From NCBI GenBank assembly GCA_039028495.1, contig JBCCHY010000006.1, forward strand, positions 1-36,910: 36,910 nt of DNA. The letters are read 5' to 3'. Of the stretch, positions 6,697 to 14,125 are shown one piece after another. A program made the translations under genes and the position numbers. The notes under the pieces were generated by a model. The model was given only the letters and a program-made list of their open reading frames with translations. It searched no databases and had not been told where the DNA came from. This DNA comes from JBCCHY01 sp039028495 (GTDB lineage: Bacteria; Patescibacteriota; Saccharimonadia; Saccharimonadales; VXPC01). Position 1 is the stretch's first letter. Every line of letters begins with the position of its first letter.

Positions 6697-6757
6697 AAGG
6701 GGAGTAGGCCTATCGGTGTGGGACGCGGTCGCAGTGCCGTCCGCACAACTCCCTTTT
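6697..6757. repeat. Hairpin element D, related to copy A
   Basis: AAGGGGAGT (6697-6705) pairs with ACTCCCTTTT (6748-6757). The apex carries CGCAGTGCCGT (6730-6740) then GCACA, the same as in copy A. A TTCGTGTCC tail follows, like the CCGTGTCTG after copy A. Confidence 0.5.
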
Positions 6758-6896
6758 CGTGTCCTCTCGTAAAATCACAAATAAGCTACACACCTGAAAC
6801 CCAGAAATAGCGCGAGAACCCAGTATGAAAATTCCATTCTGGCTCAAAGTCAGCCTCTTCAGGGTCCATAGCGATTCATTTACGTAGATTCCTATA

Positions 6897-6952
6897 TGTA
6901 CAGCCTCGGCTAAATTCCGCAGAAAAAATTCAAATCTAGACTCGTGTCTATG
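6897..6952 (+). repeat. Direct repeat, second copy
   Basis: Second copy of the 6623-6677 segment. The left half of hairpin B is absent here, so it is a half element. A short GTACG/CGTAC hairpin follows (6951-6974 region). Confidence 0.85.
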
Positions 6953-7018
6953 TACGAGGTTTCCGTACGTTATTTATTGGCCTAGTGACAACAGTATCCG
7001 GCTTATCGCTACCTCATA

Positions 7019-7024
7019 TATAAT
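7019..7024 (+). promoter_or_regulatory. -10 box of msrB
   Basis: TATAAT, 7 nt before the ATG; predicted leaderless. Confidence 0.65.
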
Positions 7025-7031
7025 AGGGGCT

Positions 7032-7403
7032 ATGAATGACTTAACGGACGACCAAAAACGAATATTGATTGACGGGGGTACAGAAGCACCTGGTAGCGGA
7101 GACTTGCTACATAACAAAACGGACGGCAGCTATGCCTGTGCCGCCTGTGATAACGTGCTGTTTGAGAGTGGTACGAAATTTGATTCTGGGTCTGGCTGGC
7201 CGAGCTTCTACGATGCCATACCCGGTTCCGTAGAGCTGCTAACGGATGATTCTCACGGCATGATACGCACAGAGGTTCGCTGTAGTGTTTGTGAGGGGCA
7301 TCTCGGACATGTTTTTAATGATGCGCATGATCAGCCAGGTGGTAAGAGATACTGCATAAATAGCCTTGCGATGTGTTTTAATCCAAAAGAAAGTAATGAC
7401 TAA
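7032..7403 (+). CDS. msrB: Peptide-methionine (R)-S-oxide reductase
   Basis: This protein has 123 residues. MsrB reduces methionine R-sulfoxide in oxidised proteins. Both zinc-binding CxxC pairs are present (CAAC at 36-39 and CSVC at ~84-87). The family signature GSGWPSFYDAI and the catalytic cysteine in RYCINSLAMCF are intact. There is no signal peptide, so it acts in the cytoplasm. The last 8 nt overlap the start of the capA-like gene, so the two are probably co-transcribed and translationally coupled. Confidence 0.95.
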   Translation: MNDLTDDQKRILIDGGTEAPGSGDLLHNKTDGSYACAACDNVLFESGTKFDSGSGWPSFYDAIPGSVELLTDDSHGMIRTEVRCSVCEGHLGHVFNDAHDQPGGKRYCINSLAMCFNPKESND

Positions 7404-8607
7404 ACTAGCCCAAGACGATAGCTGGCCTGATGAGCTGCGTCAGATTTTGCTCTCTGCCGCAGCCTTTTTGCTGGTTATCCTTGGAACAATACTCGCTGCA
7501 AGAGCGCTTGATACCACTACGGGTGCCGAAACAGCTAGTATTGCTCCAGCAGCTCAAGACACCGCGCCTGTTTCTATCGACGGTCGTTACTTGTTCAGTG
7601 GGACAATTGTTTGGGACCGCGGCATAGAAGAGGGTGCAACTGATCAGTACGGGGCGCTTGATCCAGCGCAGCCGTTTAGTCAGCTAGATACATATGAGCC
7701 GGAGAAGTATAACGCCTGGATTGCAGACCTCGAGTGCCCGATAGCGGCTGAAGACGTTCCGCCTGAGATTGGCTACAGTACGTTCGAGTTCAACTGTCGT
7801 CAGGAATTCTTACCAGAAGCTGCGAGGTATTTTGACGTGTTTAACTTAGCCAATAATCACTCTGGTAATTCAGGTAGGGAAAAACTAGAAGAAACACACG
7901 AAGTCCTCGGCTATCAGAATGTTCAGTTCTTTGGTGATCCAGATCCGAGTATCCGTAATTCTACCTGTGAGGTTGTCGGGCTACCGGTTACCGAGAACTA
8001 TACTGACGGCACAGAACGTGAACAGTTCTTGCCGGTAGCGTTTTGCGCGTGGCACTATTTTTTCCGTACGCCGGAGCCAGGAGAGATTGAGGTTATCAAG
8101 CAATATGCCGATGTAATGCCGGTGTTTGCTTTTGTGCATATGGGGGCTGAGTATCAGGCTCAGTCAACCAGTATTCAGAAGCAGGTTGCAAGACGACTGA
8201 TTGATAATGGAGCAGACTTTGTGATTGGCAACAATCCTCACTGGGTACAAGAGGCAGAAGAGTACAAGGGCAAGCTGATCGTCTACTCAACCGGTAATTT
8301 CATTTTTGATCAGCGCAGAAATAGTGAGGTTAGCCGTAATGTTAACATCGATGTTTCAGTCAATGCCCCATATGATTTAGATTTGGAGCAGTGGCTAGAG
8401 TTTGGTCAATCATGCATGACCTATCAGGATGCTTGTCTGGAGCGTGCGACCCAATTAGGGCTAAAAAGAATAGACCTCAGCTATGCATTCGCACCTGTCG
8501 CAGGTGACATGAGTGGTGTAGCCAGTAGGCGAGCAGACCAGACGATACAGACAGCTGTTGAAGAGCGACTCAACTGGGAGGCAGTTTCGAGCTCCCTGTC
8601 ATACTAG
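7396..8607 (+). CDS. CapA-family (PGA_cap) calcineurin-like surface protein
   Basis: This protein has 403 residues. A membrane helix lies at ~16-35 (ILLSAAAFLLVILGTILAA), and the rest should be outside the cell. The domain matches the CapA/PgsA poly-gamma-glutamate family, a metallophosphatase-like fold. Visible motifs are LFSGTIVWDRG, ANNHSGNSG, FVHMGAEYQ and GNNPHWVQ...YSTGNFIFDQ. The N-terminal aspartate of the classical GDxML motif is replaced (FSGTIVWD). No capB/capC partners are nearby, so true capsule synthesis is unlikely; a role in envelope polymer handling is possible. The start at 7396 overlaps msrB by 8 nt. Confidence 0.8.
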   Translation: MTKLAQDDSWPDELRQILLSAAAFLLVILGTILAARALDTTTGAETASIAPAAQDTAPVSIDGRYLFSGTIVWDRGIEEGATDQYGALDPAQPFSQLDTYEPEKYNAWIADLECPIAAEDVPPEIGYSTFEFNCRQEFLPEAARYFDVFNLANNHSGNSGREKLEETHEVLGYQNVQFFGDPDPSIRNSTCEVVGLPVTENYTDGTEREQFLPVAFCAWHYFFRTPEPGEIEVIKQYADVMPVFAFVHMGAEYQAQSTSIQKQVARRLIDNGADFVIGNNPHWVQEAEEYKGKLIVYSTGNFIFDQRRNSEVSRNVNIDVSVNAPYDLDLEQWLEFGQSCMTYQDACLERATQLGLKRIDLSYAFAPVAGDMSGVASRRADQTIQTAVEERLNWEAVSSSLSY

Positions 8608-8618
8608 AAAATATGAGG

Positions 8619-8624
8619 TAGAAT
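8619..8624 (+). promoter_or_regulatory. -10 box of orn
   Basis: TAGAAT, 10 nt before the ATG at 8635. Confidence 0.5.
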
Positions 8625-8634
8625 ACATTTCATC

Positions 8635-9195
8635 ATGATTAATAAACGTGGAGACAATCCGACCAAGCTGCTCTGGCTAGATATGGAGTTTACAGGGCTT
8701 AACTCGGACGACCTTATCACCGAGGTTGCCGTAATTGTGACAGACTTTGATATGAACGGGCTAGATATCTATGAGTCTGGGATACGACACGATGAGGGAC
8801 TGTTGAGGCAGAAATTAGAATCCAACCCCTGGTATAGGGATGAGATGCCACCGGAACATACTGAAGCTATCGTACAAGCTTCACTTGCTGGCAAGGACAT
8901 GACTGATGTAGAGGGCGAGCTAATTGGTCTTATAGCTAAACACTGGGACGGTTCAGAGGGCGTGATCTTGGCTGGCAATTCAATTCACGCCGATCGAGCG
9001 TTTATCCGCCGCTATATGAAACGCTTTGAGGCCGAGCTCCACTACCGCATGCTAGATGTGAGCTCGCTAAAAGTCTATATGCAGGGTGCTCACGGTCTAA
9101 AGTACCAGAAAAAGAACACCCACAGAGCGATTGACGACATCAGAGAGTCTATAGAAGAGCTGCAATACTACATTCAAAAATTTAAAAAAGGCTAA
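8635..9195 (+). CDS. orn: Oligoribonuclease
   Basis: A 186-residue DEDDh 3'-5' exoribonuclease that degrades the last 2-5-nt RNA fragments. Motif ExoI is LWLDMEFTGL (D and E), ExoII lies in ILAGNSIHADRAFIRRYM, and ExoIII is HRAIDDIRESIEEL with the catalytic H and D. The length is typical. Orn is best known from proteobacteria and actinobacteria. The next gene starts 3 nt after the stop codon. Confidence 0.92.
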   Translation: MINKRGDNPTKLLWLDMEFTGLNSDDLITEVAVIVTDFDMNGLDIYESGIRHDEGLLRQKLESNPWYRDEMPPEHTEAIVQASLAGKDMTDVEGELIGLIAKHWDGSEGVILAGNSIHADRAFIRRYMKRFEAELHYRMLDVSSLKVYMQGAHGLKYQKKNTHRAIDDIRESIEELQYYIQKFKKG

Positions 9196-9198
9196 AGA

Positions 9199-9525
9199 AT
9201 GACCCAGAAAGAGCTCCACGAAATACTCATTGCGTACCCCCGCGTAAAACTTGAACACCCCTTTGGTCCAGAAGCGGCCGTTTATAAAGTTGAGGTAGGT
9301 GAAGACAAAAAAATGTTTGCACTGATTGCAGAGGACAGTGATCCTGTGAGGCTGACATTAAAATGTGACCCCAACCTAGCTGAGACATTGCGTGAAAACT
9401 ACGAGTCGGTCATGCCTGGATATCACATGAACAAAAGACACTGGAACACGATTGTTCTGACTGGTCAGCTAGATAATCAGCAGATCCTAGATCTCATCGA
9501 CCATAGCTACCAGTTGGTTGCCTAA
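9199..9525 (+). CDS. YjbR/MmcQ family protein
   Basis: A 108-residue protein of the YjbR (DUF419) family with a CyaY-like, double-wing fold. The family signatures EHPFGPEAAVYKV, KMFAL, LTLKCDP and PGYHMNKRHWNTI are all present. Such proteins are suspected to bind DNA, but their role is not settled. It lies 3 nt after orn; AAAAAAGG at the end of orn may serve as ribosome binding site. The two genes form an operon. Confidence 0.88.
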   Translation: MTQKELHEILIAYPRVKLEHPFGPEAAVYKVEVGEDKKMFALIAEDSDPVRLTLKCDPNLAETLRENYESVMPGYHMNKRHWNTIVLTGQLDNQQILDLIDHSYQLVA

Positions 9526-9546
9526 GAGTCTGGCAGCTGCGGTAGA

Positions 9547-10101
9547 TTAGTTTGCTAGAGTGATATCGATATTCTGGATCGCGGTGGCTACGAGCGCCTT
9601 TTCCGATTCGTCGTCAATCAGCTGTGTCAGAGCAGCTAGTTCAGAGCGATATATAGTCAGCTTTTGTCGATATATGTCTAAAAATGTTTCATCGACTGCG
9701 TTTGTCGATACGGCGTTGTTCATGATGGTTCTAAATTGACTATCATATGCGCTATCTAGTTCCTCGTCGGTTATTTCGACGCCTTCGGCTGAAATAATGC
9801 GCCATATCGCATTACGGTCACTGTCTACTAGCAGTCTAGCTCCAGCAGTAAACTGTCTGGTATCAGGGTCACGTAGTCGACCATAGTATTCACCGCCGAT
9901 AGAACTAATGTCGGTCTGCAGCAAATAGACATCCCTGTAGGCATCAATAGGCCCCTTTGCAGGGCGCAGGATAACACCAAAAACCAGGATCATTAGCGTG
10001 GTCAGAATGACCAGGCCAAATAGTACGACCATAAGTCGCTGCCGCAGGGATGAACCTTGTGGCTTATTGTTAGACTCTAGGATAAAGTCGTAATCGCTCA
10101 T
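9547..10101 (-). CDS. Hypothetical single-pass membrane protein
   Basis: This protein has 184 residues. A cytoplasmic N-terminus of ~22 residues (DYDFILESNNKPQGSSLRQR) precedes one strong membrane helix at ~23-46. A ~138-residue outer domain is predicted to be helical and is rich in Asp, Glu, Ala and Ile. I recognise no family. TATAAT lies 9 nt before the ATG on the minus strand. It is convergent with orn-yjbR, 21 nt away, and divergent from dnaG across a repeat-rich gap. Confidence 0.75.
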   Translation of the reverse strand: MSDYDFILESNNKPQGSSLRQRLMVVLFGLVILTTLMILVFGVILRPAKGPIDAYRDVYLLQTDISSIGGEYYGRLRDPDTRQFTAGARLLVDSDRNAIWRIISAEGVEITDEELDSAYDSQFRTIMNNAVSTNAVDETFLDIYRQKLTIYRSELAALTQLIDDESEKALVATAIQNIDITLAN

Positions 10102-10110
10102 AACACTAGC

Positions 10111-10116
10111 ATTATA
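10111..10116 (-). promoter_or_regulatory. -10 box of the 184-residue membrane protein gene
   Basis: TATAAT on the minus strand, 9 nt before the ATG at 10101. Confidence 0.6.
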
Positions 10117-10140
10117 TAACGTTAATGCTTAAACACACAC

Positions 10141-10291
10141 TTCGCGCTTTCATTCCGGCACCAGAAGTACAGACCTATTCAATCTGATAGTTTTTCTGTT
10201 GCCTGGTGATGCTGCTTGCATCACCTCCACCAGAGAAAACTACCATATAAAATACGTCTGAACATCCTGACCATCGGAAGCAAAGTGCGAA
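10141..10291. repeat. Large two-level inverted repeat upstream of dnaG
   Basis: Outer arms: TTCGCGCTTTCATTCCG (10141-10157) and CGGAAGCAAAGTGCGAA (10275-10291), 14 of 17 positions complementary. Inner hairpin 10188-10242: TAGTTTTTCTG with CAGAGAAAACTA, and GGTGATGC (10205-10212) with GCATCACC (10218-10225). No ORF or tRNA lies inside. Confidence 0.65.
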
Positions 10292-10302
10292 ATGTGTGTG
10301 AT

Positions 10303-10389
10303 AGAGAATGCAGAATGACGAAAGACTAATAAAATCTGACACAAGTTGTTACTTTGTAGCTTCACCATTCATCATTCTGCATTCGCTCT
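10303..10389. repeat. Second inverted repeat, adjacent to the dnaG promoter
   Basis: AGAGAATGCAGAATGA (10303-10318) pairs with TCATTCTGCATTCGCTCT (10372-10389) with one or two extra bases on the right; the interior is 53 nt. The right arm ends 8 nt before the dnaG -10 box. It resembles a small MITE or an operator pair. Confidence 0.65.
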
Positions 10390-10397
10390 GTCTCCTA

Positions 10398-10403
10398 TAT
10401 ACT
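10398..10403 (+). promoter_or_regulatory. -10 box of dnaG
   Basis: TATACT, 7 nt before the ATG; predicted leaderless. Confidence 0.6.
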
Positions 10404-10410
10404 TATCCAC

Positions 10411-12177
10411 ATGAAGGATGATCTCGTAGCTGATGTAAAAGACAGACTGTCTGTTGACGAGGTTGTTGCGGACTATGTTGAGTTGAAGCGTTCAGGCAGA
10501 AACTTCAAAGGTCTCAGCCCGTTTACTAGCGAGAAAACACCTAGCTTTATGGTCAGTCCTGAAAAGCAAATATGGCATGACTTTAGTTCTGGCAAGGGTG
10601 GCGATATGCTGAGCTTTATTATGGAGGTCGAAGGTGTCGATTTTAAAACAGCCCTGGATCAGCTGGCGAGAAAGGCAGGCCTAGATCCTGCAGATTATCG
10701 TAGCGGCGGTAGTAGTGGTATGGACAAGCGGCGCAAGATCGCCAAAGAGGCGCTCGATGTTGCGACGAAATTTTATCAAGCGCAGCTAGTAGCTAAAAAG
10801 CCTGCGCTAGCCTACGCAACCAAAAAACGTGGCTTCAACAAAGACATAATCTCAGACTTTAGAATTGGCTATGCTCCTGATACATGGGAATCACTCTATA
10901 CATATCTGGCCCAGAAGGACTTCACAGAACAAGCTATAGAGGACGCGGGCCTAGCAGTAAAATCTAAGCGAGGCAAAATAGATATGTTCCGTGGACGGCT
11001 AATGATCCCTCTCATGGATGCTAGTGGTTCAGTGATTGGATTTACTGCGCGGCTGATTGATGACCAGCCCGACTCGCCAAAATACATCAATACCCCACAG
11101 ACAATTGTCTATGACAAGTCACGCCATGTCTTTGGCTACTCTCAGGCAAAGGATGCGATTAGGCGCTCAGGCTATGTCGTCATAACGGAGGGTAATTTAG
11201 ACGTAGTCAGCTCGCACAAAATGGGTGTTCGTCAGGTTGTGGCAACTGCCGGTACCGCCATGACAATGCATCATCTCAAACTGGTTAGTCGGTTGACGAA
11301 CGATGTTAGGTTGGCCTTTGATGCCGATGATGCGGGAATCAAAGCTACCGAGCGAACAATTGAATTGGCCCAGGAGATGGACGTACGCCTATCCATTGTC
11401 TCCCTGCCAGATGGTGAAGACCCGGATGATCTCGTTAGACGTGATCTGGCTAAATGGCAAGAAGTCATTGATTCGCCCCAGTACGCCCTAGACTGGCTCT
11501 ATCAAAGACACAAGGAACGCGTAGATATCACAACCGCCAAAGGCAAAAGAGAGTTCTCGGATATTGTGCTCAGTACGATTAGGGTTCTTAAGGATGACGT
11601 TGAAAAAGATCACTATATTGTTCAGCTTTCTAAAGATTTAGATGTGTCTAAGCAAGCATTGCTTTCTAAAATGAATGGTGCAGGCGCGGACGGGAAGTCG
11701 AAGCGGTTAAAAAAACCGAAGGCTAATCAGCACTCTGGAGAGTATGACAACACGGCTGTTGAGGACAGCTTCTTGGGGCTGCTGATGCTATACCCAATAA
11801 CCAGGAGACTCTCGCTAGACACGGACCAGCCACTGGAGTTTGTTCGTCCTGGTAGGCAAGATATTTACCAGTACATTCGTGACAACCCTCAGGCCTCGAT
11901 CGATGATACTAGTCTGCCCGCAGAGTTGAGAGATCACGTAGAATATGTTAAATTAATCCTGTTTACAGCCGAAGAGCAATATAAAAAGCTCGATTCAAAT
12001 GAGCGCCTTCGAGAAGCTAGCGATCTAGCAAACAAGATAATAGAAACGAATAAAAAAAATCGACTAAAACTCCTGACTCAGTCTATTGAGGAAGCAGAGT
12101 CTAGTGGAGATGCAGCAAAGGTTCAGGAGCTGCTAAAACAAGTCGACGTTATCATCAAATCTCAAAAAGATTCATAA
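10411..12177 (+). CDS. dnaG: DNA primase lacking the zinc ligands
   Basis: This 588-residue primase makes RNA primers for replication. The N-terminal zinc-domain fold is recognisable (FKGLSPFTSEKTPSFMVSPEKQ...), but all four CHC2 metal ligands are replaced by S36, T39, D57 and S60. The catalytic core and TOPRIM domain are intact, with EGNLD (260-264) and FDADDAG (D304, D306). The C-terminal ~150 residues form the DnaB-interaction region. It is followed 29 nt later by rpoD, the classical dnaG-rpoD pairing but without rpsU. The start at 10411 is supported by TATACT 7 nt upstream. Confidence 0.93.
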   Translation: MKDDLVADVKDRLSVDEVVADYVELKRSGRNFKGLSPFTSEKTPSFMVSPEKQIWHDFSSGKGGDMLSFIMEVEGVDFKTALDQLARKAGLDPADYRSGGSSGMDKRRKIAKEALDVATKFYQAQLVAKKPALAYATKKRGFNKDIISDFRIGYAPDTWESLYTYLAQKDFTEQAIEDAGLAVKSKRGKIDMFRGRLMIPLMDASGSVIGFTARLIDDQPDSPKYINTPQTIVYDKSRHVFGYSQAKDAIRRSGYVVITEGNLDVVSSHKMGVRQVVATAGTAMTMHHLKLVSRLTNDVRLAFDADDAGIKATERTIELAQEMDVRLSIVSLPDGEDPDDLVRRDLAKWQEVIDSPQYALDWLYQRHKERVDITTAKGKREFSDIVLSTIRVLKDDVEKDHYIVQLSKDLDVSKQALLSKMNGAGADGKSKRLKKPKANQHSGEYDNTAVEDSFLGLLMLYPITRRLSLDTDQPLEFVRPGRQDIYQYIRDNPQASIDDTSLPAELRDHVEYVKLILFTAEEQYKKLDSNERLREASDLANKIIETNKKNRLKLLTQSIEEAESSGDAAKVQELLKQVDVIIKSQKDS

Positions 12178-12194
12178 GTTACATCACAAGTATA

Positions 12195-12200
12195 GAGGAG
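12195..12200 (+). promoter_or_regulatory. Shine-Dalgarno of rpoD
   Basis: GAGGAG, 6 nt before the GTG at 12207. It decides this unusual GTG start and shows that the Lys-rich tail is translated. Confidence 0.6.
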
Positions 12201-12206
12201 ACCCGC

Positions 12207-13610
12207 GTGCCTAAGTTACGAAACGCTATGAAAGCAGTCAAAAAAGCGACGTCAAAAAAGAAAACCCCCAAAAAACCTGCAGCCAAGAAAAAACAGGCTA
12301 CCAAAGTAAAGAAACCAGTTGCTAAAAAAGTAGCTGCCAAAAAACAGACTGCAAAGTCTGCTAAAAAACCAGCCAAAAAAACGCCCCCAAAAAAGCAGCC
12401 AGCACCCAAGAAAAAGCCTGCAAAGAAAACGACGACCAAGGCGAAGAAAGTGGCAAAGACAAAACCAGCCAGAAAAAAGGCCAAAAGCAAGAAACCAGCG
12501 GATAAAAAACTCACCAGAAAAGATTTCGAGGCCATTAGGCTCGAGCTAGTTAAGCTTGCAGGCGATGACGGCTCAATCGACTACAAAGAGATCACGCGCC
12601 GCATACCTGACACTCCAAAAAATGCTCGCAACATTGAGCGCATGCACAAGAAGCTCATCGAAGAAGCAATTGACGTTCGTATGCCAGAGGAGCCAGATGA
12701 AGAAGATATGGCCAACGATGACTGGGAAAAGGACGACGAAGAAGAGATAAAAATTGATGAAAAAGCCTATCTAGATGACATCTCTGATGACTCAGTTCGT
12801 TTGTATCTACGCGAAATAGGTAAGATCCCGCTACTCACACCAGAAGAAGAGCTAGCGCTTGCATACCGTGTCAAAAAAGGTGAGAAAAAAGCCAAAGACG
12901 CCATGGCAGAGGCTAACATGCGTCTGGTCGTCAGTATCGCCAAACGCTACGTTGGTCGTGGCCTGGATCTGTTGGATCTCATACAGGAAGGCAACACAGG
13001 ACTACTCCGAGCTGTCGAGAAATTCGAACCAGACAAAGGGTTCAAATTCTCTACGTATGCCACCTGGTGGATTCGCCAGGCGATCACCAGAGCGATCGCT
13101 GATCAAGCACGAACTATTCGTATCCCTGTACACATGGTTGAAACGATCAATAAACTACTCAGAACGCAGCGTCGTCTTGCACAGGAGCTGAACCGTGAGC
13201 CAACACATGAAGAGATCGCAAAAGAGATGGATATGGAGATCGAAAAGGTCGAGCATATCATGAAGATCAAGCAGGACATTCATAGTCTCGATCAAGCTGT
13301 CCGAGATGATGAAGAGGATTCAGTGCTTGGTGACTTCATCGAGGATGAGGATACAATTACCCCTGAAGAATCAGCTACGACGCAGCTACTTAAAGAGCAC
13401 GTCAAAGACCTGCTATCGGGCCTTAGTGAGCGTGAGCAAAAGATCGTCCGCATGCGCTTTGGTCTAGATGATGGTAAGAACTACACACTTGAGGAAGTAG
13501 GTCAGGAGTTCCAAGTCACACGTGAGCGTATCAGGCAGATCGAGGCCAAGGCTCTTGCTAAGCTGCGCAAACACAAAGACTCCAAAAAGCTCATCGACTA
13601 TATTAAATGA
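12207..13610 (+). CDS. rpoD: Primary sigma factor with a histone-H1-like N-terminal tail
   Basis: This 467-residue sigma70-family factor directs RNA polymerase to promoters. Residues 1-101 are almost only Lys, Ala, Pro and Thr, like eukaryotic H1 tails. Residues 102-190 may hold a region-1.1-like helical domain and an acidic linker (DEEDMANDDWEKDDEEE). Region 1.2 begins at DDSVRLYLREIGKIP (~194). Region 2 contains EANMRLVVSIAKRYVGRGLDLLDLIQEGN and FSTYATWWIRQAI. Region 4 ends with LEEVGQEFQVTRERIRQIEAKALAKLR, the -35-recognising HTH. It is co-directional with dnaG. The next gene overlaps its stop as ATGA. Confidence 0.96.
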   Translation: MPKLRNAMKAVKKATSKKKTPKKPAAKKKQATKVKKPVAKKVAAKKQTAKSAKKPAKKTPPKKQPAPKKKPAKKTTTKAKKVAKTKPARKKAKSKKPADKKLTRKDFEAIRLELVKLAGDDGSIDYKEITRRIPDTPKNARNIERMHKKLIEEAIDVRMPEEPDEEDMANDDWEKDDEEEIKIDEKAYLDDISDDSVRLYLREIGKIPLLTPEEELALAYRVKKGEKKAKDAMAEANMRLVVSIAKRYVGRGLDLLDLIQEGNTGLLRAVEKFEPDKGFKFSTYATWWIRQAITRAIADQARTIRIPVHMVETINKLLRTQRRLAQELNREPTHEEIAKEMDMEIEKVEHIMKIKQDIHSLDQAVRDDEEDSVLGDFIEDEDTITPEESATTQLLKEHVKDLLSGLSEREQKIVRMRFGLDDGKNYTLEEVGQEFQVTRERIRQIEAKALAKLRKHKDSKKLIDYIK

Positions 13611-14056
13611 GTCTGAGTAAGAACAGTTTATACAACTGGTCGGGACGGTGCATGGAGAAGCCGTATCCCTTTCGCCGCCGAATGGTTTTAGCTGTAGGGT
13701 CCGTCCTGCTAGTGATCACCGGCCTGTCTGCAACTGGGTTGGCCGAGGACGGTGTAATCGGAGATGCTGTTGCTGCTGAAGAGCCAGACGGTACAGACTA
13801 TAGTGGTCTCCATGTTTCGTATGATAGCCGGGATCTAATGCTATGCAGCCGAGCTAAGCAGCTCGAAATACAGCCAGGCATGAGCCGCATTGAGTTTGCT
13901 GCACATCACTCGCCATTCTTTAATGAGAGTCACGACAGAACATATATAGACGCAGTTATAGATTTGAATACACCAGGTGACACTCGTGCCGAACTGTTGC
14001 CCGCATCGGGTCCAGGGCGTATGCATATTCTTTACGACTGCGAGATTGTCTCATAG
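13607..14056 (+). CDS. Small exported hypothetical protein
   Basis: This protein has up to 149 residues. The ATG at 13607 overlaps the rpoD stop (ATGA), which suggests coupling. An inner ATG at 13652 would give a cleaner signal peptide (MEKPYPFRRR, then MVLAVGSVLLVITGLSATGLA). The mature part of ~95 residues has two cysteines (LMLCSRAK and LYDCEIVS) that could form a disulfide. No family was recognised. The start choice is uncertain. Confidence 0.6.
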   Translation: MSLSKNSLYNWSGRCMEKPYPFRRRMVLAVGSVLLVITGLSATGLAEDGVIGDAVAAEEPDGTDYSGLHVSYDSRDLMLCSRAKQLEIQPGMSRIEFAAHHSPFFNESHDRTYIDAVIDLNTPGDTRAELLPASGPGRMHILYDCEIVS

Positions 14057-14110
14057 GAGCACATACGAGATATTTAAGATGCTTGTGCTTTGCCCTCAGC
14101 GTATATTAGC

Positions 14111-14116
14111 TATAAT
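14111..14116 (+). promoter_or_regulatory. -10 box of the LysM lipoprotein gene
   Basis: TATAAT, 9 nt before the GTG at 14126. It lies inside the longer reading frame that begins at a TTG at 14090, which argues against that longer start. Confidence 0.6.
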
Positions 14117-14125
14117 CATCTCTTA

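Larger units (their letters stand above)
6569..7018. other. Gene-free repeat-rich gap between mscL and msrB
   Basis: No gene was found. The gap is filled by hairpin B, hairpin D and the two direct-repeat copies. The stretch between about 6770 and 6890 shows nothing else I can support. Confidence 0.6.

Noticed and set aside
5214..6952. CRISPR array
   Set aside because: The repeats are few, unevenly spaced and long palindromes after terminators, without regular spacers or cas genes.
10303..10389. Insertion sequence remnant
   Set aside because: Only short inverted arms and a 53-nt interior are present, with no transposase fragment or clear target-site duplication; reported as an inverted repeat only.
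12179..12535. Minus-strand open frame of 118 residues opposite the rpoD tail
   Set aside because: It is the complement of the Lys/Ala-rich tail and gives a Phe/Ala-rich artefact with no promoter.
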